NCBI GenBank assembly: GCA_021828055.1
Contig: JAKATH010000003.1
Coordinates: 1-64,000, forward strand
From: Actinomycetes bacterium
GTDB lineage: Bacteria; Actinomycetota; Acidimicrobiia; Acidimicrobiales; RAAP-2
Length of the DNA stretch: 64,000 nt
Direction of reading: 5' to 3'
Positions 37,348 to 47,275 of the stretch are shown here, one piece after another. Each line of letters starts with the position of its first letter. Position 1 is the first letter of the stretch. A model generated the notes under the pieces. It was not told the DNA's origin, made no database searches, and worked only from the letters and a program-made list of their open reading frames with translations. A program made the translations under genes and the position numbers.

Positions 37348-38549
37348 CGATCGCCCCCGGACGACGCGCGCGGCGCAATCCCGGCGGCGGCGCCGTCACC
37401 GGCACTCCTGTCCCGCGCGGCGTCCGGCGCACCATCCCCGGACGCGGTCGACGCCGCCGCCGACGCGACGGCCGGTGTCGGCGCGCCGGGCAACCTCGCG
37501 CGCCGTATCGCTGAGATCAAACGGGAGATGGCGCGCTGCCCATTGCGCAGGAGGCCCGCGATCCCGCCCGGGGTGAAGATCACGGCGGCGATGAACACCA
37601 CGCCCATGAGCGTCTCCCAGCGTGCGAGGTACGTGCTGATCTCCTGCTCGAACATCACGACGACCAGCGCGCCGAGGCACGGTCCCCAGATCGTCCCGAG
37701 CCCGCCGAGGATGACCATCACGACGAGGAAACCGTCTTGGGAGAATGTCAGGGTCGCCGGGCTGATGAGGTGGTTGGAGAAGATGTAGAGCACCCCTGCG
37801 ACGCCGGCGACGAACGAGGCGATGACGTAGCCGACGTACCGCTGCACGCCGGTGCGGTAGCCAAGGGCCCGCAGCCGCCGCTCGTTGCTCTTCAAACCCC
37901 GCAGCGAGAGGCCGAAGGGGGAGCGCACCATGAGGAGCAGGACCGCCAGGATCACCAGGAACACCACGAACGTCGTGACCCACACGGTCATTGTGCTGGA
38001 CAGGTTCCACGGGCCGATCGACGGCGTGCTGAGCAGGGTGATGCCGTTGTCCCCTGACGTCAGGCTGGTCCACTGGTAACCCAGGCCCCAGAAGATCTCG
38101 CCGAGCGCCAGGGTGACGATCACGAACGTGATGCCGCTCACCCGGACCGCGACCACGCCGGTCACGAGGGCGAGGCCGAGCACAGTGGCAAGGGAGATGC
38201 CGACGGCGGCCCACGGTCCGTAGCCGTGGACCTCGGCGACGGCGACCCCGTAGGCACCGATGCCGACGAAGCCTGCCTGTCCCAGCGTGATCAGGCCCCC
38301 GAAGCCGCCGAGGAAGTCGACGCCCATGGCGGCGATGGCGAAGATGAGGATGTCCTCGAAGACCGTCGACAGGTAGGAGCCCGACGTGAGGATGATGCCG
38401 ACCACCACGAGGCAGGCCGCTCCGAGGATCGGGCCTGCCATCCGCCCTCCGAGCAGGAGAGGGGTGGCCCACCACCTCGACGGGGTACCGTCGCCGCTCA
38501 CGTCGTCGATCGTGGCGGGCGTGGTCGTCGTGGTGCCGAGGTCGTCCAC
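37344..38549 (-). CDS. Branched-chain amino acid ABC permease, LivM-like (set B)
   Basis: GGFGGLITLGQAGFVGIGAYGVAV, SLRGLKSNERRLRALGY, GGLGTIWGPCLGAL. Confidence 0.95.
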   Translation of the reverse strand: MDDLGTTTTTPATIDDVSGDGTPSRWWATPLLLGGRMAGPILGAACLVVVGIILTSGSYLSTVFEDILIFAIAAMGVDFLGGFGGLITLGQAGFVGIGAYGVAVAEVHGYGPWAAVGISLATVLGLALVTGVVAVRVSGITFVIVTLALGEIFWGLGYQWTSLTSGDNGITLLSTPSIGPWNLSSTMTVWVTTFVVFLVILAVLLLMVRSPFGLSLRGLKSNERRLRALGYRTGVQRYVGYVIASFVAGVAGVLYIFSNHLISPATLTFSQDGFLVVMVILGGLGTIWGPCLGALVVVMFEQEISTYLARWETLMGVVFIAAVIFTPGGIAGLLRNGQRAISRLISAIRRARLPGAPTPAVASAAASTASGDGAPDAARDRSAGDGAAAGIAPRASSGGDR

Positions 38550-38553
38550 GTGC

Positions 38554-39426
38554 TCACGCCATCACCCGACGGCCGAGGATGCCTTGCGGGCGGACCAGGA
38601 GGATCACGACGAGCGGGATGAACAGCACCACGTAGGAGATCGCGGGGAAGTAGGCAGTGCCGTAGGTGTCGACGAGGCCGATGACGAGGCTGCCGACGAT
38701 GGCTCCCTCGTAGCTGCCGAGACCGCCGACCACGACCACCGCCAGCGCGAAGAGGAGGATCGTGGTGTCGCCGCCGGTGTACAGGCCGAGCACCGGCACG
38801 CCCAGGACGCCGGCGAAGCCGGCGAGCGCGGACCCGAGGACGAACACCCCGGTGAACACGCGCCGGACGTTGATCCCGAGGGCGTTCACCATGTCGCGGT
38901 CGTCGACGCCTGCCCGGATGATGGCGCCGACCCGGGTGAGCCGCAGCATCGCGAAGAGGAGGACGCCGACCAGCACGGCCACGCCGAGGATGAAGAACCG
39001 GCCGTTCGGGTAGACGATGCGGCGGAACGGCAGGACGCTCGAGTCGCCGAGCACGCCCGGGAGGTTGATGTTGAGCGGGTTACCGCCCCAGATGGCGAGG
39101 GAGACGTCGTCGATCACGTAGATGAGGCCGAGCGTGGCGAGGAGCTCCGCCATCTCGACGTGGTGCAGCCACGGGAGGAGCAGTCGCTCCATGAGGAGCC
39201 CGAGCCCGGCCATCGCCGCGGTGCCGGCGGCCAAGCCGTAGAAGAAGTAGCCGGTGTGGTCGCCGATCACCGAGTAGGCGACGTAGCCGCCCATGAGGTA
39301 GACGGCGCCGTGGGCGAGGTTGGTCACGCGCATGACCCCGAAGATCAGCGTGAACCCGCTCGACACGAGGAAGATGATGCCGGCCAGCGTCAGCCCGTTG
39401 AACGTCTGCACGATGAACTCGGTCAT
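38554..39426 (-). CDS. Branched-chain amino acid ABC permease, LivH-like (set B)
   Basis: GVMRVTNLAHGAVYLMGGYVAYSV, VVVVGGLGSYEGAIVGSLVIGLV. Confidence 0.95.
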   Translation of the reverse strand: MTEFIVQTFNGLTLAGIIFLVSSGFTLIFGVMRVTNLAHGAVYLMGGYVAYSVIGDHTGYFFYGLAAGTAAMAGLGLLMERLLLPWLHHVEMAELLATLGLIYVIDDVSLAIWGGNPLNINLPGVLGDSSVLPFRRIVYPNGRFFILGVAVLVGVLLFAMLRLTRVGAIIRAGVDDRDMVNALGINVRRVFTGVFVLGSALAGFAGVLGVPVLGLYTGGDTTILLFALAVVVVGGLGSYEGAIVGSLVIGLVDTYGTAYFPAISYVVLFIPLVVILLVRPQGILGRRVMA

Positions 39427-39544
39427 CGCGCCTTCCGGACGTGCTGCCGCACGACGTGCCGTGCGTCGGAGCGTCGCCGCAGGGTACTGATGCGCCGTAG
39501 TCGGGAGGACGGCACGACCACCCCCGGGCCGCTCCGGGGCCCGG

Positions 39545-40549
39545 TCACGACGACGGCAGCCTCACGACGGCCCCGTTCTCGAGCGCGGCCGTGACGGCGG
39601 TCGTCAGCTGGACGCTGAGGAGGCCGTCGACGCCCGAGGGGCTGGGGTCGCGGCCTGACTGCACCGCCTCGGCAAATGCCGCAAGCGTGTCCCGGTATCC
39701 GCCCGCGGTGGTGGCGCGCGTCTCGGTCTGCCCGCTCGCGGTCGTGACGACCAGCGTGCCCTCGTGGTCCGGACGGCTGAGGTTGCGCCCCAGCACACGC
39801 CCGTCGGTGCCGTAGAGGACGAAGTCGTTCTGCGGGTAGGGCACCGCCTGGTTCGCGTTGACGTACGCGATCGCCCCGCTGTCGAAGCGGAGGAGGACGG
39901 CGGCGGCGGTGTCGACCGAGAACCCCTCCTCCCGGTCGACCATCGCGGCGACCTCTACGACCTCGGCGTCGAGGAGGTAGCGGAGCAGGTCGAACGCGTG
40001 CACGCCGAGGTTGTTGACGGTTCCGAGCCCTGCCAGCGCAGGGTCGGTCCGCCACCCCTTGGGCAGGTTCCGTCCGGCGCTCATCTCCACGTGGGCCATC
40101 ACGATGCGGCCGAGGGCGCCGTCACGGACGGCCGCGGCGGCCTCGGGGACACCCTCGAAGCGGCGGGTCTGGAACATGATGCCGAGCCCGACGCCGGCGC
40201 TCCGACAGGCGGCGATCGCCTTCTCTGCGTCTTGCACCGACGTCGCCAACGGCTTGTCGCACAGCACGTGCTTGCCGGCTGCCGCCGCCGCCATGACCTG
40301 CTCTGCGTGGAGAGCGTTCGGCGTGGCGATGTACACGCCGTCCACGTCGCCGTCGGCCAGCATGCCCTCGTAAGAGGACATCGCACGCCTCGCGCCGTGG
40401 GAAGCGGCGAAACGGTCGGCCTTCTCCTGGTCGCGGCTGACGACCACGGCCAGCTCATGGCCCTCCAGGGCGGTGATGCCCGGCGCGATCGCCGTGTCGG
40501 CGATCCGGCCGAGGCCGACGAGGCCCCAGCGGAACCGAGGTGCAGCCAA
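39545..40549 (-). CDS. Gfo/Idh/MocA family oxidoreductase
   Basis: RWGLVGLGRIADTAIAPGI, VDGVYIATPNALHAEQVMAAAAAGKHVLCDKPLAT. TTG start inferred. Confidence 0.93.
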   Translation of the reverse strand: MAAPRFRWGLVGLGRIADTAIAPGITALEGHELAVVVSRDQEKADRFAASHGARRAMSSYEGMLADGDVDGVYIATPNALHAEQVMAAAAAGKHVLCDKPLATSVQDAEKAIAACRSAGVGLGIMFQTRRFEGVPEAAAAVRDGALGRIVMAHVEMSAGRNLPKGWRTDPALAGLGTVNNLGVHAFDLLRYLLDAEVVEVAAMVDREEGFSVDTAAAVLLRFDSGAIAYVNANQAVPYPQNDFVLYGTDGRVLGRNLSRPDHEGTLVVTTASGQTETRATTAGGYRDTLAAFAEAVQSGRDPSPSGVDGLLSVQLTTAVTAALENGAVVRLPSS

Positions 40550-40772
40550 TCGTCCCCCTTTCACGTACCGGCGCTCAGGCGCTCGATCGGTGCCACCGCC
40601 GCAGCGGGCGGCGCCGGTGGCGCGGCGTCGATCCGCCGCGCCCGCCGGACCGTCGACCCGCCGGGGCCCGGCCAATCGACATCGCCATCTCGCCCCAGCT
40701 CATTGGAGACTATAGGCTCGCAGGGACGGTCTGCGTAGGGAACGTAGGGCACGACGGACGGGAGGACGGGCG

Positions 40773-41543
40773 ATGACCGCAAGCCCCGGGCGCTCGACAC
40801 CGGCCGGCGGCGGCCCACCCGGGCAGGCGCTGGTCGGGGCGCTGGCCGGCCGCCTCCAGGTCGACCCCGATCGGAGCGCGTTGGTGACCGTCGACTGCCA
40901 TCGGGGCCATCTGGACCCCGAGGTGGCAACCATGCCCGTCGAGCCGGAGACCGCCAGGTCGGTCGTCTCGACGGCCGCCCGCCTGTGCGCCGTCGCCCGC
41001 CGTCGAGGCGTCCCGGTGGTCCACGTCATCTTGGAGACGCTGGTGCTGGGAGGTCAGGTCGAGTCCATGGCCAACCCGTTCTGGCGGGAGGTGGAAGCAG
41101 CTCGGCAGTCTCTCACGCCCGGACGGAGGAGCACCGTGGTGGGGCACAACCTGAGCGGCTCGGTGCAGACCCAGCTGATGCCCGAGCTCGGGCCGGACCC
41201 TTCCGACGTGGTCATCTCGACGAAGCGCCGGCTCAGCATCTTCCGCGACACCGACTTGGAGCAGGTCCTGCGCAGCCTTGGGGTCGACACGGTGATCCTG
41301 ATGGGGGTCAACACCAACACGTGCGTGCTGTGCGCTGCCTTCGAGGCGTTCAACCGGGATCTGCGGGTCGTCGTCGTCGGTGACGCAGTGGCCTCCATGT
41401 ACGGCGACGACCTCCACCTCTTCGGGCTCGAGAACGTCGCTCGCTGCCTGGGCTGGGTGGTCACCGCCGACCAGCTCGCAGAGCGCCTGATCGGCCCGCC
41501 CCGCCGGCCAGAGCCGGTGCGGGCCGGCTCGACTTCGGGCTAG
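40773..41543 (+). CDS. Isochorismatase-family cysteine hydrolase
   Basis: Triad-type motifs VTVDCHRGHLD, ISTKRRLS, GVNTNTCVLCAAFEAFNRDLRVVVVGDAVAS. Confidence 0.93.
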   Translation: MTASPGRSTPAGGGPPGQALVGALAGRLQVDPDRSALVTVDCHRGHLDPEVATMPVEPETARSVVSTAARLCAVARRRGVPVVHVILETLVLGGQVESMANPFWREVEAARQSLTPGRRSTVVGHNLSGSVQTQLMPELGPDPSDVVISTKRRLSIFRDTDLEQVLRSLGVDTVILMGVNTNTCVLCAAFEAFNRDLRVVVVGDAVASMYGDDLHLFGLENVARCLGWVVTADQLAERLIGPPRRPEPVRAGSTSG

Positions 41544-42817
41544 TACTCGCTGTCGCCGGTCGACCTGAGCCCGAAGGGCGGCGGTTCACCGACGTTCCAC
41601 GAACCCTCGCGCTGGGCTCGCTCGCCGGCGCGACGGGACCGGGCGACGAGGGCGCTGCCGAGATCGAGGGCTCCGCGCTCCCAGCCCGCCAGGGCCTCCT
41701 CCAGCTCGACCGCCGGATCGGACAGGGCCTGCGCGAGGAGCCACGCTTCCTCGGCCGCCTTGGCCGTTCCGGCGGCGGCATGGGGGCGGGCCACGAAGCC
41801 TGCGTCGCCCAGCAGGCACACCCGCCCGACGACCAGGTGCGGCGGCGTGACGTCGACCATCGCCTGCACGAACGGCGTCGCGGTCCGTCCCACCAGGGTC
41901 GCGAGGGGCGGCGGGAGCTCGCGGTCCGCCTCCGCCGCCAGGGCTGCCACCAGCTGCTGCCGCACGGCGCCGGCGGCGACGGAGAGCTCGTGGCGCTCTC
42001 CGTCGCGGTCGCGGAGGAGCTCTTCGAGCTCCCCAGGGGCGGTGAGGTTGCGGTACCACACCCAATTGCGCCGCATCCGGCCGTCGGCAGCCTGGATCGG
42101 ATAGGTGAGGATGTGGGCGTGGTCGAGGATGGTGTAGGTGATGGCCCGCTCGAGCGGCCGCAGCGCGTGGGCCGGCAGCTCGTCCTCGTCCAGCACGCCG
42201 CGCCAGGCCACGTAGCCGCCCAGCTCGGGCTCCACGTCGGGCAGGATCAGCCGGCGGACGGTGGAGTGCACCCCGTCGGCGCCGACCAGCAGTTGGCCCG
42301 ACGTGCCGGTGCCGTCAGCCAGCGCGACGTGTGCCGTCCTCCCGGCGGTCCGCACGGCCGTCACGCGAGCGCCGTGCACGTAGCGCCCCCCGCGCCGTTC
42401 GAGCGACCGGCGGAGGCTGCGGTAGAGGGCGCCGTACGCGGCGAACCGGAACCGGCTCTCGCGCTCGGTGACCACCGATCCGTCTGGGCCCAGGTAGCGC
42501 AGGTGGTCCACCGCCACGCTGAAGGCGTCGAGCGCCAGGCCCTCTTGCGCGGTGAGGAACCGGCTGGTGGCTGGGTGGAGGACGATGCCCGCCCCCCGGT
42601 CCACCAGGGGCTCGCACGCCCTCTCCAGGACGTCGACCTCCCATCCGGTGGCGCAGAGCCAGTTCGCGGCGCTCAGCCCGGCCAGCGATCCTCCCACCAC
42701 GAGGGCTCGTCGCCCGCCCCCCTTTGTGCCTCCGGACGACGCGGGGGCGACCGGGCGGGGCTGGGGGACCGAGAGGCCCCTGCCCTCGACAGCCTCGTGC
42801 TCGGTCAGGGTGCCGAC
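41540..42817 (-). CDS. FAD-dependent monooxygenase (5' end uncertain)
   Basis: ALVVGGSLAGLSAANWLCATGWEVDVLERA, LVGADGVHSTVRRLI, GRVCLLGDAGFVARPHAAAGTAKAAEEAW. Confidence 0.9.
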   Translation of the reverse strand, partial: VGTLTEHEAVEGRGLSVPQPRPVAPASSGGTKGGGRRALVVGGSLAGLSAANWLCATGWEVDVLERACEPLVDRGAGIVLHPATSRFLTAQEGLALDAFSVAVDHLRYLGPDGSVVTERESRFRFAAYGALYRSLRRSLERRGGRYVHGARVTAVRTAGRTAHVALADGTGTSGQLLVGADGVHSTVRRLILPDVEPELGGYVAWRGVLDEDELPAHALRPLERAITYTILDHAHILTYPIQAADGRMRRNWVWYRNLTAPGELEELLRDRDGERHELSVAAGAVRQQLVAALAAEADRELPPPLATLVGRTATPFVQAMVDVTPPHLVVGRVCLLGDAGFVARPHAAAGTAKAAEEAWLLAQALSDPAVELEEALAGWERGALDLGSALVARSRRAGERAQREGSWNVGEPPPFGLRSTGDSEY

Positions 42818-43221
42818 GGCGTCCCGCCGAGGAGCTCGACGGTCACGAAGCGGAGCTCGTCGGTCCCCACGTTCTCCAGGTCGTGGACCAGCGCCTCCCC
42901 GGCGCTGTGGACCAGGTACCTGGTCTCGCCGAGCTGGTACTCGCGGACGACGTAGGAGCCGTCTGCGAGCCGCTGGCGCCCCCGGCCCGGGGACACCACG
43001 GTCCAGAAGTACGTCCGGTCGTGGATGTGGAACGGGGCGCGCTCGCCTGGGGCCAGGCGCACCTCGAACACTCGGATCTTGTCGTTGGCGAACCACAGCG
43101 ACGTCCCGAGGTCGTGGTTGTGCGGTGCGCGCTCGAGCTCGTCTGCGTACTCGGCCACGTCGAAGCGTCCGCGCTCGAGGATCGGGTCGGCTGCGGCGGT
43201 CCTGTCGGCCGGTCGGCCCAT
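42805..43221 (-). CDS. Cupin-domain protein
   Basis: VRLAPGERAPFHIHDRTYFWTVVSPGRGRQRLADG. Confidence 0.8.
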   Translation of the reverse strand: MGRPADRTAAADPILERGRFDVAEYADELERAPHNHDLGTSLWFANDKIRVFEVRLAPGERAPFHIHDRTYFWTVVSPGRGRQRLADGSYVVREYQLGETRYLVHSAGEALVHDLENVGTDELRFVTVELLGGTPSAP

Positions 43222-43301
43222 TCGCTCGTCCTCCGGGTTCGGTGCGCCAATGAGCTCTTCGAGCGGGCGGAGACGATGATGATAGCGCCCGACCGCTCAG
43301 G

Positions 43302-44279
43302 TCACTTGATGGCTTGCGGGTTGACCGGCGACCCCACCGCGCCGGGGATGACGAGGGGGGGCGCCACGAGAAGGAACTCGTACGTGCCGTCGTCGGCGCA
43401 GTCTTCGGCCAGCGCGTCCAGGTGCCAGATCTCGCCCAGCAGGAGCCCCATGCTCACGAGGAGGACGAGGTGGAGCGGCTGGAACGATCCCGGGATCTCG
43501 TTGGGCCGGACCTCGATCCCCCACGTGTCGCTGGCGACCCCTGCGACCTCGTGCTCCGCCAGCCACGGTGCGCTCGAGAGCGACAACCCCGGCGCGTCGC
43601 CGGCGGCGTAGCCGTCCCAACCCGGTCGCCCCCGGCGATGCGCCATGTCTCCGGTGCGGACGAGCACGATGTCGCCCCGGCCGACCGTGACGCCCTGTGC
43701 ATGGCACACCCTGTCCAAGAGGTCCGGTCCGATGGCCTCCCCCGGCTCCAGGTACGCCCGGTCGAGCGCGCGGGGCACGTCGAGAAGGACGCCGCGGGTC
43801 GCGAGCGCCGGCACGTTCTCGATCCCGTTGCGCGCCGCCCCCTGGCTTCCGACCTCGGTCGCCGGGTAGCCGTTGTACATCCTCCCGTCCCGGAACACGT
43901 GGCTCAGGGCGTCCCACTGCGATCCTCCCTGGAGGAACAGGAAGAGGCTGTCGTCGGCGAAGCCCCATCCCGGGCCGTACGGCTGGCGACCGGCCACGTG
44001 GTCGGTCCCGGTCGCGACCATCTGGTGGATGGGGTTCACGCGCCCGAAGGCGCCCGTCTGGGGGCCCTGATCGTCGAGCGGGAGCTGGAGGGAGAACACG
44101 GCGCCGCGGCGGACGAGCTGGGTGGCCAGGCGGACCTTCTCCTCGTCGATGTAGTTGAGGGCGCCGCGTTCGTCGTCCTGCCCCCAGCGGCCCCAGTTGG
44201 ACAACCGCTCGCAGTAGTCGTCGAGGAGCTCGCGGCTCGCGGCTCGCGGCGCCGGGGACGGGTCTTGCGCGCTGGACAC
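43302..44279 (-). CDS. Cyclase family protein (KynB-like)
   Basis: QWDALSHVFRDGRMYNGY, GRGDIVLVRTGDM, GIEVRPNEIPGSFQPLHLVLLVSMGLLLGEIWHLDALAEDC. GTG start inferred. Confidence 0.88.
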   Translation of the reverse strand: MSSAQDPSPAPRAASRELLDDYCERLSNWGRWGQDDERGALNYIDEEKVRLATQLVRRGAVFSLQLPLDDQGPQTGAFGRVNPIHQMVATGTDHVAGRQPYGPGWGFADDSLFLFLQGGSQWDALSHVFRDGRMYNGYPATEVGSQGAARNGIENVPALATRGVLLDVPRALDRAYLEPGEAIGPDLLDRVCHAQGVTVGRGDIVLVRTGDMAHRRGRPGWDGYAAGDAPGLSLSSAPWLAEHEVAGVASDTWGIEVRPNEIPGSFQPLHLVLLVSMGLLLGEIWHLDALAEDCADDGTYEFLLVAPPLVIPGAVGSPVNPQAIK

Positions 44280-44374
44280 GGAGAACCTCCTGCGTAGGCG
44301 TTGGGAGAGTCGGCGACGCCGCCGCCCCGGCACGAGAAGCCGCAGGCGCAGGGAAGGACCCGCGACGCAGCCTG

Positions 44375-44515
44375 CTAGGCCCAGACGCTGCTCGTCTGCG
44401 GCTCGGGGTCGCACCGCCCGACGCGGGCGCCGACGGGGGCGAGCACGCGCAGCTCTTCCACGTCCGCCGGCGCGAGCTCGAGAGGCAGGTCGCGGCGGGA
44501 GACCCGGGGCGTCAA
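44375..44515 (-). CDS. Small ORF (46 aa) with TTG start overlapping the regulator's TGA
   Basis: LTPRVSRRDLPLELAPADVEELRVLAPVGARVGRCDPEPQTSSVWA; TTGA overlap at 44512-44515. Confidence 0.35.
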   Translation of the reverse strand: MTPRVSRRDLPLELAPADVEELRVLAPVGARVGRCDPEPQTSSVWA

Positions 44516-45306
44516 GGCAGGGCGGCGCGACCAGGCCGACCGGGGGCCCCGCGCCCCTCGCGACGAGCCTCGTGCTCGGAGAGCAGCTGACGGAGGAGGG
44601 CGATCTCCCGATGGTCGATCTCCTGGGCTGGTGGCGACGCGAGCGTGCGCACCGGCCGGCGGCGCTCACCCTCGACGTCGAGCGCGCTGCGGATCCGCTC
44701 GAGGTCGGCGCGCAGCTGCTCGTTCTTCTCCTCCAACGCCATGCGGGCGGCACGGGCACCAGACAGCTCGCGCTCGAGCGCGCTGACGCGCTGCTCGAGC
44801 GCGCCCATCACGCCGTCGGCCACCCGCTCTCGCGGGCCGGCTTCGGCCCCCCTCTCGCCTTCGTCCGGGCCGACGAGGCGGTGAGCCACCTGGCGGAGGA
44901 GCCGGCGGGCGAGCTCGTCGTAGTCGACCGCCCCGTCGAGCGCCTCCGCCGCGCGCGCCCCTGTGAGGGCGCCGCGTGAAGGCACCACCTCCGTGGACCG
45001 GCTGCGCTCGGGGGTTCGTCTGGGCACGTCACCGCCGCCGGCGGCGCGGTCGCGCCCTGCCGCGGTGAGCTCCACGCGGTACGTCCGCTTGCCCCGGACG
45101 TCCCGCGTGACGAGACCGGATCGCTCCATCCCCGACAACAGCTGCGCGAAGGCGATGCTCGACCCGGGGTAACCGATGCTCCTGGCGAGCGACGCGCTGG
45201 CCATCCCCGACGGGTCGGCGACGGTGCCGTTCGCCGCCAACCAGGTGACCACCCGGTCACGCGTTCCGACCGTCTTGCCCTTCCTCGCAGTCAGCTCTTG
45301 GGTCAC
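44512..45306 (-). CDS. Winged-helix DNA-binding protein with C-terminal coiled coil
   Basis: TRDRVVTWLAANGTVADPSGMASASLARSIGYPGSSIAFAQLLSGMERSGLVTRDVRGKRTYRVELT, then ALEQRVSALERELSGARAARMALEEKNEQLRADLERIRSALD. Confidence 0.75.
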   Translation of the reverse strand: MTQELTARKGKTVGTRDRVVTWLAANGTVADPSGMASASLARSIGYPGSSIAFAQLLSGMERSGLVTRDVRGKRTYRVELTAAGRDRAAGGGDVPRRTPERSRSTEVVPSRGALTGARAAEALDGAVDYDELARRLLRQVAHRLVGPDEGERGAEAGPRERVADGVMGALEQRVSALERELSGARAARMALEEKNEQLRADLERIRSALDVEGERRRPVRTLASPPAQEIDHREIALLRQLLSEHEARREGRGAPGRPGRAALP

Positions 45307-45601
45307 CCTTCGTCTCTTTCCTCGTCCTCCCTGGCGACGATCTGCCACCAAGGCGCTCCCGGCAAGTAGCCAGGCCCCCCCAGTGACATCGACTGTCCTA
45401 TAGCATAGCCCTCTCAGCCGCCTCCTGCAGCGAGCGGGGCGACCCCGGGTCAAGGGTGCGCTGGCGCGATCCCCCCGGCCCGCGCTATCACCGGTGCTGC
45501 GTTACGATTCGAAGAAGCAGATTGGTTTCGTGCCGGCGGGCCAGACGCCGCGACTGTCCGCGTCGGGCGGGGGCTGGTCCGGGGGCACGAGTGGAAGGAG
45601 G

Positions 45602-46912
45602 GTGACCGTGGAATCTCCGAGAAGGTCGTTTGCACGTGGACGGCGGGGGGGTCGGGGTGCCGGTGCGCCCTTGGCGCTGGGCACTGCTGCCTTGGCCCTG
45701 TCGTTCGTGGTGGTCGCCGGGGTCGGCGGCGGCGCCGGGGCTTCCGGTCGTCCGTCTTCGGTCAGCGTCGGCTTCATCCTGCCGCTCACGGGGAACTTCG
45801 CTGCGAACGCCAAGCTCGAGCAGGACGGTTTCAAGCTCGGGCTGAGGCGGTTCGGCTCGACAATCGACGGCCACACGATCACGGTGCACTACGAGGACAC
45901 ACACGGCACACCGGCGATCGGGCTCACGGCGGCGAAGAAGCTCGTGACATCGACACACGTCCAGGTCATGGAGGGCCCGCTGCTGTCGAACATCATCGCC
46001 GCCGTGTCCCCGTACGTGCAGGGCAAGAAGATCCCCGAGGACGACCTCTTCCTCTCGAGCCCCACCCAGATGGACCTGTACAAGTCGTCCGGCTTCGGCC
46101 TCACCTCGGGATGGGACGGCTACCAGGTGACGGGGGCGGGCGCCGCATGGGCGTACAAGACAGAGAAGTGGCGCCACGTGACGACGATCGGCGCCAACTT
46201 CTCCTTCGGCTGGCAGACGGTCGGCGGGTTCGACGCAGGGTTCACCAAGCTCGGAGGCAAGATCCAGAAGTCGATCTGGGTGCCGAGCAACGCCTCGACA
46301 CTCTCGTCCTACATCTCGCAGATTCCCTCGACAACCCAAGGGGTCTGGGTCGAGCTCTCGGGCGCTCAGGCGGTCACCTTCGTCAATGACTACGCGTCCT
46401 TCGGCCTGAAGCGCAAGATCCCGCTGCTGGGCATCACCCAGCTCACGACACAGTCGGCGCTTCCGGCCGAGACGCCGTCATCAGCCGTCGGGATCTACAC
46501 CGACGCCCAGTACTGCACAGACATCCTCACCAAGAGCAACGAGGCGTTCACCGCCGCCTTCCACAGGCAGTTCGGGTCGTGGCCCGGCTACTACGCGGAC
46601 GCCGGCTACGTGAAGGCGGAGATCCTGGTGAGCGCGCTCAGGGCGCTCAGGGGCAACGCGACGACAGGCAAGAAGCTGAGCAACGCCATGCGGGCTGTGA
46701 AGATCTCGGCCCCGCGCGGCCCCGTCACGATCAGCAAGACAACGTGGTCTCCGATCCAGAACAGCTACATCTGCAAGGTGGAGAGGGTGAGGGGGACACT
46801 GCGCAACGTGCCCGTCAAGACCTACCCCAAGATGCAGCCCTGGGGGTTCATCAAGAAGTCGACATGGCTCAGCGACTTCACCAAGGAATCGTCCGGCCCT
46901 CCGACCCCGTAG
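45602..46912 (+). CDS. Liv-type ABC transporter substrate-binding protein, no adjacent transporter genes
   Basis: Signal-peptide-like N-terminus; VSVGFILPLTGNFAANAKLEQDGFKLGLRRFG...YYADAGYVKAEILVSALRAL. Confidence 0.9.
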   Translation: MTVESPRRSFARGRRGGRGAGAPLALGTAALALSFVVVAGVGGGAGASGRPSSVSVGFILPLTGNFAANAKLEQDGFKLGLRRFGSTIDGHTITVHYEDTHGTPAIGLTAAKKLVTSTHVQVMEGPLLSNIIAAVSPYVQGKKIPEDDLFLSSPTQMDLYKSSGFGLTSGWDGYQVTGAGAAWAYKTEKWRHVTTIGANFSFGWQTVGGFDAGFTKLGGKIQKSIWVPSNASTLSSYISQIPSTTQGVWVELSGAQAVTFVNDYASFGLKRKIPLLGITQLTTQSALPAETPSSAVGIYTDAQYCTDILTKSNEAFTAAFHRQFGSWPGYYADAGYVKAEILVSALRALRGNATTGKKLSNAMRAVKISAPRGPVTISKTTWSPIQNSYICKVERVRGTLRNVPVKTYPKMQPWGFIKKSTWLSDFTKESSGPPTP

Positions 46913-46931
46913 CCCGCGCGGCGGGCGGGCG

Positions 46932-46973
46932 GGAGCGCACCGACGGCGCCGGGTGGCCCCGTCGGTGCGCTCC
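46932..46973 (+). terminator. 15-bp-stem hairpin after the substrate-binding protein stop
   Basis: GGAGCGCACCGACGG ... CCGTCGGTGCGCTCC. Confidence 0.7.
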
Positions 46974-47275
46974 TCCCGGTTGAGCGGGCCGAGCGCGCCG
47001 GTGGCGGGCCGAGCGCGCCGGCGAGCGGCCCTCGCCGCTGCCCGAAGGGAGACGCGCGGCCTCGTCGTGCGCCTCGGCCGGAGACGGGCGACCACGTGCG
47101 CGATCGGGCCGGGGCCGCCGCGCCGGTTCGACCGCCGCGCCCCCGGTCGTTCGACCGAGCCGCCCGAACATGATTACGGTACGAGATGATTGGCGGTCGT
47201 CGGCCGGCCGGGCCCCCGACCGGTCCTTCGACGGGCGTGCTCGAGGAGACGGCCGTACTCGAGGAGAGGAGCGCG

